Shown one piece after another: positions 36,965 through 47,446 of a stretch of DNA of 64,000 nt. Position numbers and translations under genes: made by a program. Positions within the stretch are counted from its first letter, which is position 1. Each line of letters opens with the position of its first letter. The stretch covers positions 59,581,455 through 59,645,454 of the forward strand of contig CM051517.1 in NCBI GenBank assembly GCA_028015205.1, given 5' to 3'. The stretch comes from Mytilisepta virgata (taxonomy: Eukaryota > Mollusca > Bivalvia > Mytilida > Mytilidae). The notes under the pieces are model-generated. The model did no database searches, was not told the origin of the DNA, and saw only the letters and a program-made list of their open reading frames with translations.

Positions 36965-37430
36965 CAACAATGGGGACTGAATACACGAATTTAAATGAGA
37001 AATTTTATAATGTATTACATTTACAGCGATTGAGAAAATGGAAATCGTAATCCTTTATTTAAATTATTATTAGTTCTCAAAGAATTGGACGAATTTACAA
37101 TTTTGAACATTTAATCTTGGTTTCAAAATCCATCACCTATTTTGAATAAATGTCGTCACCCTCAAATTTCAAGACAAATTCGCGTTAATTGATTTATAGT
37201 AGTTAAATTTATGTAGATTTTATTGATAAAATCCAGTGTAAGAAGTTGACAGCTTCCAATAACATAATAATGTATATATGTATATGAAACGTTGTAGCTA
37301 GAACGAACGAAGTGGTAAGTGCAATATATATGCAAATATAGAATTAATTTTCCTAAAACCGAGAATCATTTATGTAACTCAACATTGAAGACTTCCATTT
37401 TTACAATATAAATTTCTTCACATTTAGTAC
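36965..37430. other. AT-rich stretch, nothing assigned
   Basis: No structure was noticed. Confidence 0.4.
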
Positions 37431-37438
37431 AGGTCTGT

Positions 37439-37549
37439 GATACACTAGTTTAATTCGCCGCTTAGTGTAGAATACATGTATGTTAGACGCCCAGTTGTGA
37501 GTTGTTGTCTTCGGATTATATATTAATCGGTGAATTAAACTAGTGTATG
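37439..37549. mobile_element. 111-bp TIR element (MITE-like)
   Basis: TACACTAGTTTAATTC at the left end is the exact inverted complement of GAATTAAACTAGTGTA at the right end. The inside is non-coding. TGA flanks both sides, a possible 3-bp target duplication, although this is short enough to be chance. Confidence 0.85.
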
Positions 37550-37554
37550 AAATC

Positions 37555-38205
37555 GAAATATTTAAAGTGCAACCATATACATGTATATTTGACCAACATA
37601 ATTTAAGAAAAAGCACTGAATTTAACTAACAACCGACTTTTTTGAAAATTGTCTTTCATTGCACTTCTACAAAATTGTAGATCAAATTAATCTTTCCTTA
37701 TAACACGAAATTGATCTTTATGTACTTGAAAAACTAGGAATCAACACAACTATCAAAAATGTTCATCCCATAAATGTGCTGCGCACGCTCAATAAAAAAG
37801 GCGAATAACACAACATTTTTCTCTATCACAATAACCTTCTTGAAATTTATATTGATATTTTTTCTTTATGTTAGTGTAAATTAGCATGTCGAAACGACAT
37901 CATTGTTATCTTAAAACTACCGAGAAAGAAATCTTATTTTGACGATTTCAAATTCTTGTACGCGCTGTGTTGTATATATACTACGCGATGAAAGAAACAA
38001 AAATCGATTATGCTGGAAAAGATAAAATATTTTTACTTGAACACACATGTGCATGTATAAATATCTTATTTTTCTTTAAAAATTTGACCGGATGAAGAAC
38101 ACAAAAATTAAAAGTGTGCATTCTGATTTTTGCCAGTTGTCATCTAGCTACATATATAACTTTAATCAAATTAATTAATCTCGCTTTACTGTTTGTTAAC
38201 TAAAA
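37555..38205. other. AT-rich stretch, nothing assigned
   Basis: No repeat or exon recognised. Confidence 0.4.
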
Positions 38206-38206
38206 G

Positions 38207-38945
38207 CAAGGTAGGATAGGATAGTGGGTAAATTCCTCAAGACCAATCCACACAAAATTCCTTAATAAAATGTAGGACAAAGATTGATTTCGAGCAAAAA
38301 CTTAGATTCCTAGATATTTAGATTTCAAAGCACAGAGCTTTCAAACTTCTCAGCAACTTTTTTAATACTTGCTGCAGTGTGAGCAAAGAAATCTTAGCAT
38401 AAGTCTGATTGAAGATATCTCAACATGGGACATATCGAAAATTTTATCCTAACTTTAGGACAACAAAATAAGTGTCCCAAGACCATCCTATCTTTGTTTT
38501 ACCTTCAAATCGTTATATACTTATTGTAATTCCCTATGTAATAATCAGTTCATATCATTTAATATATGTTTTCGTTATATCAGTTCTCAGTTTATTGTTT
38601 TGATTACCTTTCATCTAAAATATTATGCACGTGTTTATAATGCGAATTGTGATCATTATATTTCAGTTAAATATAAACAAAGTACTGAGTAGTTAAACCT
38701 CTCCATGACAATATAAGTAAAGCACAATGTTCCAAAACATACTTCGTATAAACTTTCAAATAAATATTGCATATATTTTATCAAATTAATTTTTTTAAAA
38801 CTATAATGTACCCGTTTAGGACATCGCAAGAAACGATAATCCTAGGATAGCTTTGATTTACAGTCTCAGTCATGTCTCAGTCCTAAGACAATCTTAAAAT
38901 TTGTCATAGGACATATCTTATAGGACCGATTTTAGGACAGCTACA
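38207..38945. repeat. region enriched in TAGGAC/TCCTA words
   Basis: AAGGTAGGATAGGATAG (38211) and CCATCCTATC (about 38485) form an approximate inverted pair. From 38816 to 38940 there are repeated TAGGACAT, TCCTAGGATAG, TCCTAAGACA, CATAGGACATA and TAGGACCG words in both orientations. This looks like an old palindromic or tandem repeat family. Confidence 0.5.
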
Positions 38946-38949
38946 AAAT

Positions 38950-40270
38950 TTATTTTCGATTTGGAAGCTTTTTTTTTTCAATTTCATCTACAAAGTACAT
39001 TTGTATGTAGATGCATCAAAAGATGAGGGAAGGTGTGCAGATTTAATTTTCACCTTCAACATAGTAAAAGTATCATAGAAAAAATCTTATTTTTAAAATT
39101 TAATAATTGTCCTATAAAACCTACATATACATATTATACAAGGTGTCATTTTATACAAAATGGAGGATATGCAAAGTAGCCAAATGTGCACCACCTCTTC
39201 CTATGTTTTAATCGAGAAGGAACGTGAGTGATTGCACAACAATTTTAAGTTATCAAATTATCGTTAATGGTGACATGAGCATTTTCTACCAGTGTTACAT
39301 GCCTGCCATTAAACAATATTTCACGTGATTCGGTTGTTTGTTAGCAGACTCATTTATCAATCTAAATTTTCTCACTGAGAATTTCGATATCTTATTTGTA
39401 AACTCCAAGTTGTCAAAGCATAGAAACATGTTTAGTGTGGAGAATTCGCTGGTCCTCTGGGATCTCAAATTTACCCGTACGTTGATTAAAAACCACGAAA
39501 ACAGACATCAAATGTTGTTAATATTTTATTTATACTTAAAATTGCGCTAAAACTGGAAACAATTACACGGCGAGAAAGATAGGTTCGTTAATTTTTAGAA
39601 GCTGTCATTAATTTTACATTCACAATTGGATTTATTAAAGTAACCAAGAAACAAACCGATGACGTTTCATTAAACTTTGAAAATACAAAAGCGTTAACCT
39701 ATTATGCTCTTTTCCACGATGTCTGATTTCTGAAGTCACTGTTTCTTTTTGGTTTTAATATTGAGCACCATTCTTTTAAATCCTTTCTGCATTGTGTTTT
39801 TGCTTTGGGGGCGTGGGGAGGGGCTGGTATTATAGGACATGTAGGATTATTATTGTCATACAAGGTACACGCAAATAATTCGAAAGGAGGAGCTATAATA
39901 AGGCCACCCTATCCCTCAAAGAATTGCAAAATTACTAATATCACTTAATCTACAATTTTTTTGTAAATCCGACACGCGTTAATAGTACACATAAAGACTC
40001 TAGGCCGATACTATATTTTTATTTCTTTCAGTCAACCGACAGTCGAGTCCATTTGCTCTTACTCCTAGTTGGCGCGTGCTTGGCAGTTTGACCTGAACCC
40101 GCGAACTTCCGTAATCGAGGCAACAGACGACCGAGGTGGTGTTATATTGCCGTTTTTCATTCCGGGACCGTAGGATAAGGGCTTTTTTCTGTCCCCTCGT
40201 CAAATATCTTAATATTGGTATATATATTAAGATATGTCTCGAAGATTATAAAAATGCGAAAAAAATGTGA
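38950..40270. other. no gene recognised
   Basis: TTTATTTCTTTCAG at about 40020 looks like a splice acceptor, but no open exon with known homology follows. The minus-strand frame at 40000-40203 is unrecognised. Confidence 0.35.
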
Positions 40271-40282
40271 CCTGCCCTTTTT

Positions 40283-40625
40283 GGTTGCCTAGCAACCAAT
40301 TTGGAATATTGTTAGAAAAATAAGCCTTTGATGCCAATAAATGAAATTATAAGTCTATCTATTTAAAATAAAATTGACGACAAGATGAAAATACATTTTA
40401 GCCGACATTTCTTACCTTGACGAGATTGCAAAAACTGCCCTGGTAACACATTTTTTGCCTTAGCAACGGCGAAAATGTCAATATATTACTAAAGAAAATG
40501 AACATTTTTATAATACTTTTTATATTTGGAAGGGAAAAAATAGTGCAATCTTATAGTGAAGTCAACCTGACAGAAATGTCCCTTGGCAACAATATATAGC
40601 AATCAACCCTTTTCCTTAGCAACTT
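40283..40625. promoter_or_regulatory. X-box-like palindrome cluster (possible RFX sites)
   Basis: GGTTGCCTAGCAACC (40283-40297) is a perfect palindrome that fits the RFX X-box consensus GTNRCC-N-RGYAAC. Half-site-like words follow: CCTTAGCAAC near 40457 and 40615, and CCTTGGCAAC near 40573. They may simply be units of a decayed repeat. There is no adjacent gene to regulate that I can see. Confidence 0.4.
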
Positions 40626-40727
40626 GCTTCAATTATGACGTTTTTAGGGAACGGCATGTATAAAAACATACTTTTAGTTTTACTAAAATCAATAAAAATA
40701 TATTTTAATATGTAAAATCAAGAAATA

Positions 40728-40945
40728 CCAAAGGGATATTCGAAGGAGGGAGAAATCGAACAACTGACAAACTCCGGAGAACAATGAAGACAAGACCAAA
40801 AACAATGCATTCACTACAATTAAAAACTAAAAACATATGAAAAACATGGACCCCACCATAAAACCGCGGGTAGACTCAGGTGCTCCGGAAGAGTAAGCAG
40901 TCTCTGCATTCTGCAGGACATCCACCAATGTCAAATCCGGTATGA
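40728..40945 (-). repeat. retroelement 3' region
   Basis: On the minus strand it reads CTTACTCTTCCGGAGCACCT, then TGGTGGGGTCCATG and TCCCTTTGGTATT. This matches the arrangement downstream of mussel retroelement reverse transcriptases, and it sits directly after one here. Confidence 0.7.
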
Positions 40946-40958
40946 GGAAGGGATAACA

Positions 40959-41300
40959 TCAATGGTCCATTTTATTTGGGAAACTGTTAACCAAATCATG
41001 ATGACGTCCATAAAACTTTAATAAGGATGACTCCAACTTAGGAGCAAAATACCCCTGTCTGAGCAACTTTTCTGTCAGGAGCCGGGCCAGTGTCTGTGGT
41101 ATCCTTAATTTCGAGGTCACTGGGATAGATGAGATGTAAGAAATTCTCTAAACGTGAATTGTTGTATGATAAAGCATCATCTATGAAGCGGAAGCTGAAA
41201 TTAAAGGTACCGGCCGGGCCAAATTCTTCTGTTTTTCCTTTAGAAGGCCGTAAAAAACGTCTGCCTCATATGAGTAAAGGAACAAGTCGGCCAGGAGTAA
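40959..41300 (-). pseudogene. retroelement reverse transcriptase fragment with FIDD box
   Basis: Minus-strand frames read YSYEADV and LLKEKQKNLA. After a frameshift comes NFSFRFIDDALSYNN, whose catalytic Asp pair lies at 41176-41181, followed by LIYPSDLEIKDTTDT. A large internal deletion removes the rest of the palm and connection. The frame then resumes as EKLLRQGYFAPKLESSLLKF, YGRHHDLVN, and stops at 40959-40961. FxDD is the metal-binding box of reverse transcriptase, and SYEAD...FRFIDD...LEIKDTT is characteristic of an abundant mussel retroelement family. The tail equals that at 13.3-13.55 kb. The copy is 5'-truncated, frameshifted and internally deleted. Its class (LINE-like or Penelope-like) remains open. 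Confidence 0.78.
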
Positions 41301-41354
41301 TATTTTATTTTCAAACAGAATAACGTAACAGAACACATATATAATTTTATACTA

Positions 41355-41590
41355 TATTGCCTGCGTATAAGTTTTAAGTGAACAGAAGTTGATGATCGAC
41401 GGTAACAAAAATGAACTTCACAATATAGCAGATTGGTATAACATTGAATCAAATATCAAGAGTCTGCCCCAAGTAGCTGCCAAGAAAAGTGTGGCGAAAG
41501 TTTTTGTGACGCCGACACGGACGACGACGACGACGACGCAAGACAACGGATAGTGATCCCTATGTGTCGCTAGCGTAGGCAACATAATGA
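41355..41590. repeat. bivalve repeat, copy 1 (GAC-triplet containing)
   Basis: Shares GCCTGCGTA, GAAGTTGATGA, ATCAAGAGTCTGC-CCAAGTA, TGCCAAGAAAAGTGTG, TTTTTGTGACGC-GACACGG and CCCTATGTGTCGC with 41885-42120. It carries a pure GAC run at about 41519-41540, absent from copy 2. Confidence 0.8.
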
Positions 41591-41884
41591 GTAGTATAGG
41601 CTGACATGTATAGTAGAGGTACTGAAACAGTTTACCCTACAAAAATACTGTTTTCTTCATGCCATACAATTTTCAAATTGGTGTACACATTGATACTGTA
41701 ATATCTTGTACTATGGTTTACACTTTCCCCTATAGAATTTCGAATTTAAGATGAAAGAACAAATTCAGTGGAAAATGGCTCGTAGTGATCTCTTTTTGCT
41801 GAAATGTGTATTGATCCCAATGGTATACTACGACATGATTATCATATTTACTGAGATATGAACAAACAAGTAAGCCTTTTTTGA

Positions 41885-42120
41885 AGGGAATCTTCCGGGT
41901 CGCCTGCGTAAGTTTTTGGTAAACAGGAAGTTGATGAGCGACTGTAATAAAAACAGTACACGCGGTATAGAACATTGTATAAAGTTTTGAGCCTAGTATC
42001 AAGAGTCTGCTCCAAGTAGTTGCCAAGAAAAGTGTGATGAAAGTTTTTGTGACGCTGACACGGTCGATGGATAGTTATCCCTATATGTCGCTTTACAGGC
42101 GACATAACAATTGAGCAAAC
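41885..42120. repeat. bivalve repeat, copy 2
   Basis: Second copy of 41355-41590 in the same orientation. In place of the GAC run it has a short GGTCGATGG. It ends with CGCTTTACAGGCGACAT, a small hairpin. Confidence 0.8.
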
Positions 42121-42655
42121 ATTACATTCCTTCCCCTGCATGCTGGTCAGCTTTCACATGTAATGCAAAAACGGATAATCGTACCATGCATACCTCTTGG
42201 CATATTAATAAAGATCTGATATATAAAATGAGACATTAAATGACCTCTTGGATTTTGATCGACTTCCAAAAATGAATCCCTAAGCAATTTTGCTGAGATA
42301 CGAAAAAAAATAACCATGAACACTGTCAATGACGTGAGATATTGGAATTACAGTAACTTACATTTTCCTGGGTGCTGACCAAATGTGTCTTTGAGACACG
42401 GGATGCCCCTCCCGTTATAATGTACATTAATGAAAATAAAAACACGCTACATCGTACATAGAATACCTCATCTCTGAAAATTCTAAATGGCAGTAGATAT
42501 GTGATTAACTTGGATATGGTAGACATAGTACTATTCGTGCTTTATTACAGATAGGAAATAGATATGCGGTAAACCTGAAAAGTGGGGACACGGTTAGGTC
42601 ACTGCTTAAACCAAACGGACAGACAGGTAAAACATAAAACAATTTTCCTTCCTGC
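42121..42655. other. AT-rich stretch, nothing assigned
   Basis: No exon or repeat recognised. Confidence 0.4.
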
Positions 42656-42661
42656 CTAGTA

Positions 42662-42749
42662 GGAGCCAAGGTGGCCAGTTGGTCTAGGTCGTTTTTTTAA
42701 ATCAATGACCACTGCACCCTTTCATCGCCACAGGTCCGAGTTCGACTCC
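42662..42749 (+). mobile_element. tRNA-derived SINE head (A and B boxes)
   Basis: GTGGCCAGTTGGTCTAGG fits a Pol III A box (TRGCNNAGTNGG), and GGTCCGAGTTCGACTCC carries a B-box-like GTTCGACTCC about 60 bases later. The anticodon region is degenerate, so it is not a working tRNA. The head is interrupted right after the B box by a small TIR element. The sequence resumes at 42865. Confidence 0.65.
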
Positions 42750-42853
42750 AATCTAATTAAAACTATATCGTCTAATTGTTCCTTTCAGTATATTTCTAGT
42801 ACATGAAGATGATCTACATGCAGTGATTAGTAGTTATAATTTTAATTAGATTA
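42750..42853. mobile_element. 104-bp TIR element inserted in the SINE
   Basis: AATCTAATTAAAACTAT at the left and its near-complement ATAATTTTAATTAGATT at the right form the TIRs. The element is flanked by an exact 11-bp direct repeat AGTTCGACTCC (42739-42749 and 42854-42864), the expected target-site duplication. There is no coding content. Confidence 0.85.
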
Positions 42854-42864
42854 AGTTCGACTCC

Positions 42865-43220
42865 AGCATTCAGGCGTAATATACTTTCCATCTGTCAAAC
42901 GGTTTCTGACAAGAAGATGTTTGTATGTATTTCCCATAGGATCCTATGTGGTGGCCACCATATTGATTTTCAGATCGGCACAAAAACAAACTTTGTAGAG
43001 TTTCAGAGTGCATAAATGGCCCTGGCAGCCATGTTGACTTTTGGATCGGAACCAAAAACATAAATATGTAGACGTCCATCCACTGATTATTCCCATTAAG
43101 TTTGGTTTCAATAGGCCATCAGGTTTTTGATAAGATTGAAATGTGAAAAGTTAATGGACGGACAACGGAGGCAAAGTGATGGCAAAATCTCATCCTGGCT
43201 TTAGCTAGGTGAGCTAAAAA
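42865..43220 (+). repeat. body and tail of a bivalve interspersed repeat
   Basis: GGTGGCCACCATATTGATTTTCAGATCGG and a second GCAGCCATG...GGATCGGAACCAAAAA block are followed by AATGGACGGACAACGGAGGC, AAAGTGATG and TAGGTGAGCTAAAAAA. The last part is a degraded form of the repeat end at 47.38-47.45 kb. It may be the SINE body or a separate element. Confidence 0.5.
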
Positions 43221-43548
43221 AAGTTTTGCAGCAATCTCAGAAAAAAATAATATACTTGCTTTAAAAAAATAAAATATTTTAACATTGAACATCAAGTTGT
43301 AACTGAATGTTAAAAAATGTATTGTTTTCAACATCCTAGGAAGAAAATAATTTGCCTTATCTACAAGGTCCCTCACCCAGATTTTAAAATGGTTGCTTCC
43401 TAACCAGCACTCGAATTAAGATATAGGGGTTTTAAGTGTAACACAAAGACCTATTCCTCTACTGTTGAACTGTATCTGAAGTTGGTAAATTTCTGGCATC
43501 TAATAAAGATTGTGTGAAATGAACACTTTTCAATTCATGATTGTCCTG

Positions 43549-45420
43549 TTATCTGTAATGTCCTAGGTACCACAGAATACTGGATACATGGGCACATCAT
43601 CCTACAACCCGTGCCCCTATCTTGCATGTACAATAATCCATCTAATGCGTACTGTATGAAAACTGTGTGTAGTAAGTTGTTAGTGTGTCTAGACTGAATC
43701 TTGATTTTAAGTAAAGAATTCATAATCTTACAAACATATACCTTAAAAGTATTATCCTTTCCTATATGTTCCCTAGCATACAGAGGGGCTTGTTTGATTT
43801 GATAAACATCCACCGTGATTTTGCGTAATTTTTCTCTGAAAGAACAGGAAAATCCTTTAGTTGATCAGAAGAACCATCAATAACTGTATATATTGACCTT
43901 TTTGTCAAATACCCTTTCTTTTCGACAATATTCTGAACTTTATTGCCTTGTTTGCATTTGTCCAGCATTTCTTCAGCTAACTTTACATCTTCGGGATTTG
44001 AGGTGGCAAGTTTGCATCGGTACTTGTTGCAAATCGCAGAAATAATCCGTAGACATTCTCCGATGTGAGGGATGTAATGATTTGAGACAACTCTATCGAA
44101 AAAGCGCCACTGTTTGAGCCTACCGTTTACACTTTCTACAACCCATCTTATTTTTGTTACAGGTCTAGTTGTATTTGCTTTTTTAAAGTTTTTAAGTGTT
44201 TGGTGCTTTTTTAACCTTTCTTAAGATAAATTGGCATCTGCAAGAAAATCCCCGATTTTCTAGAAAATCGACTACATCACGAAAGCCTCTATCCACAATA
44301 CACAATTCTTTCAACCACTGGTTCATTCCTTCTTAATTAACAGTAAGCATGTGGTTGGTAATTGCTGCATCATTATTTTTACTATTTGATAAAAAGGGGC
44401 CAAAAATTAAAAGGATGCATCCATCGGTTCCTACAACAACCATTGGTTTAACAAGTGGACGGTGATTATGTAGACTATACGACTGGCGTTGAAACTTGTG
44501 ATAAGGATATAAATGTAGGTGCCGTCTAGGACAAGAATAGCTGATTTGTTTTCGTTATTACCTAAAGAGTTTTTGCAATAGGGTTAGTGTGATTATCTAC
44601 GAAGTCATCATGACTAATATGCTGGAAACCTACGTTTTGTGACACAAATGACTGAAAAGATGCCCTGGCACTGTGAGTACATCTTTGAATTTGGCATTTT
44701 CTAAGGGAGAAAATGGTACCAAGTATGTGGTTAGGCAACCCTGTGCGTAGCTTCGTTAGTAAGACAGCTAAACATTTTCTAATTGACCTGACATTTGACT
44801 TGCGAAGAGTATCTACATGTAAAGTTAAGTCTTCAAATTGAGCTTTTGATAAACCTGTAAGATTGTAGTATTCGTCATCAGATAATTGCGAAGGATTGTC
44901 GAAATCTAAAATAGAGGTTTTTGATTAGGTCAGCCGAACGTTTTCCAGGAATTGTACAATATCAGTGCGGTTGAAATAAGAATCTGTATACTTCGCTTGT
45001 AACGCCGCTAAAGAAGCACTAGTAAAACAGTGGTCTTGAATATGTGATGTACAACATCTAGCATTTGAGTCAATAAATATAGCTGTATATATGAAAGCCT
45101 GTGTTCTTGCATTCACAGGTACAACAGCAAGCTTCACACCTCTGCTACTTTGTTGTTCACAAACAACACAATACTTGTGTGACAAATTTGTTGATGGTAT
45201 GTTTTGATTTTAGAAGAAGGTTCCGTAACCGCGTAATCATCATCATCTGTATCATTGCTGCCGTCATCATTATCCTCGTCGTTGTCATCAGCGTCCTCGA
45301 CGGGCTCTGAAACCCCAGAATCGTTACATCTCTGTTTTGATTATCTGTAATAAACAGCTCTGAATATGTTACACAGTACGTCATCGTCTGTAATTGCTGG
45401 ACATAGAATCTTTTTAACAT
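43549..45420 (-). pseudogene. DDE_4 (Harbinger/ISL2EU-like) transposase with C-terminal SWIM zinc motif, broken
   Basis: Reading the minus strand from the N-terminal side, an acidic D/E/N-rich stretch (45233-45314) comes first. A Cys/His region follows, with CVVCEQQ (about 45153-45173) and RCCTSH (about 45045-45063), and then a helical region (LSDDEYYNLTGLSKAQFEDL). The DDE core shows LDGTYIYI (first Asp 44524-44526), KPMVVVGTDGCIL, NNDAAI, VDRGFRD (second Asp 44291-44293) and RWVVESVNGRLKQW (Glu 44134-44136). The C-terminus has YCTCKIGARVVG, then CAHV and ILWYLG (43588-43632), a SWIM-type CxC...CxH motif. Several frameshifts and stops occur, including one inside the SWIM motif at 43597-43599. 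The terminal stop is at 43549-43551. I found no TIRs. The N-terminal limit is approximate. Confidence 0.82.
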
Positions 45421-46600
45421 ATTTTCTGATAGATGGTACTTTAATTGGTCATTTATTGTTTCACGCGATGCTTTCTACACAAACAGCATTTATATTCCTT
45501 TGGCATCTGAAATAACAAAAATTGAAATCACAAATCTACTAATGTGTCTGCCTCTTCGCAAATATTGGACATGAACTAGATACCATGCGGGATACCATGG
45601 AGATGGAATCAATCTTTGGGGTTTCTGCTGTGAATAAGGTGTGCTATCTCTTTAGAAAAAGTTTAAGTCCGGACATGTAATGTTTTGACGACACACGGAC
45701 GGACGGGTGCACGGATGGAAGGACAACTATTTACTATAGGGGCCCTCATTATTTTAAGTTATTTGACAATTGAAGATTAACAAAGATATTCTCACGGAAG
45801 TAGATACATGTCTTCTTTCCGAGACATGTACGTATACACTTACCGTTTCAAAGTGGGATCGACAGGTGGACGGTCCCAATATCACATTAATAGATCGAAC
45901 AGATCAATCATAGAAGGTATTGTAAACTCAGAAAGACAGTAGACGGGCGGACAGACGTACAGGCAGACGGGCGTCCATACAGATGGACAAGGTTTAATCT
46001 ATATATGCCCCTTTCACTTTTATGATCGGAGAATAAACATACATGTATGTTACCTTTGATTTCTTTCAATTCATAGAGGTAATTCTGGATACCATTTATG
46101 AGCTTATTGGCAACAAACTGACTATCCATTCTGAAAAGATATCACCTAAAGCAAGTAAATCGTATTTCATTTAAAACAGTAGATTTATTTTACATAAAAT
46201 TACAGATGTAAGGCTAGGACAGGGTTTGGCACGCCGTGAATAATTTGTGAAAGATTTGTTTAAAATTGTCGGGAAAAATCAATGACAGGATAAACAAGAC
46301 AAAATTAATCACTTATGTCTGGACGCAAAAATTACAAAGCTCAACATGTAATAAAATCTGTATATTAATCCAAATTCCATAGGGGAGGTGTGTATCTTCA
46401 ATGAGTACAAAATCATTGTTCTGAATTTCAGAAATGTCAAGCTGAGGCTGTTCGAGTTCTCATTACACAAACTCTTTAGTGATGGACGGAGTAACCAGAC
46501 TCTCCTGTTATATTTTGTGTATCGGTAGATCTTACATCAATCATTAGTTTTGCTATTTAATGTATACCATCGCAATTTTCTCCTGAATATTGACCTTTAC
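45421..46600. repeat. repeat debris with GGACGG/GACGG clusters
   Basis: GACACACGGACGGACGGG at about 45693 and a GACGGGCGGACAGACG cluster at about 45940 precede short sequences with GCCC blocks (GGGGCCCTC, ATGCCCC). This is the pattern of bivalve repeat tails also seen near 48.5 kb. No gene recognised. Confidence 0.45.
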
Positions 46601-46614
46601 AGCTAAAATACAGA

Positions 46615-47445
46615 ATCCTGAACCCAAAAAGATATGGTTGCTAGGGACTTTTTCATCGGTTGCTATGGACTTTTTCAATGACCTTGACCCTTAACCTTTC
46701 TTTTTGACTTGTACAGATAAGTTATAAGGTCCTTAACGGAAATATATATGGTTGCTAGGGAATTTTTCATCGGTTGCTATGGAATTTTTCAATGTCCTTG
46801 ATGCTCCATTTTACTTGTACGGCTATCATTTAATAAATTTCAAGTAATGCCATAAACATCGGTGACAATGTCGGACCATTATTTTCTGTTTACATGTAAA
46901 TAATCTTTAAAGGGCAAAAACTTCTATAAGCGGTCAAATTGACGATTTTGGTCAAGTTGACTTATTTGTAGATCTTACTTTGCTGAACATTTTTGTTGTT
47001 TACAGTTTGTCTTTATCTATAATAACATTCAAGATAACAACCTAAAACTGCAAAATTTCCTTAAAATTAACAATTCAGGGGCAATAACCCAACATAGGGT
47101 TGACCGATTTGTCTGAAAATTTCATAGCAGGTAGATCTTGCCCCGATGAACATTTTTACCCCATGTCAGTTTTGCTCTAAATGTTTTAGTTTTTGAGATA
47201 TAAGCCAAAAACTGCAGTTTACCCCCTATGTTCTATTTTAACCATAGCGGCCATGTTTCTCGACGGACAAAAAATAAAACACAAACTTTATTCTTGATAC
47301 CCTAAGGATCTTTCAGACTAAGTATAGCTGTAATTGGTTTAGTGGTTTCAGAGGAGAAAATCTTTGAAAAAGTTTACGACGGACGAACGACGGACGCCAA
47401 GTGATTACAAAAGCTCACATGTCCTTTAAGGACAGGTGAGCCAAA
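46615..47445 (+). mobile_element. long bivalve interspersed repeat ending in a hairpin
   Basis: Familiar parts in order are a 114-bp-period duplication (GGTTGCTAGGGA at 46636 and 46750), CAAATTGACGATTTTGGTCA, GATCTTACTTTGCTGAACA, AACTGCAAAATTTCCTT, GGGTTGACCGATTTGTCTG, CAGGTAGATCTTG and GCGGCCATGTTTC. ACGACGGACGAACGACGGAC then leads to a perfect-stem hairpin at 47413-47441 (GCTCAC/GTGAGC and TGTCCTT/AAGGACA). It is non-coding. I recall it as very abundant in mussels and other bivalves; its class is unresolved. Confidence 0.75.
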
Positions 47446-47446
47446 A

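Noticed and set aside
37261..37330. Possible promoter (TATATA-like words)
   Set aside because: Such words are expected very often in AT-rich DNA, and no gene starts nearby.
45101..45310. Plus-strand frame with a run of I, V and A resembling a membrane helix
   Set aside because: It is the antisense of the acidic D/E/N-rich region of the transposase relic.
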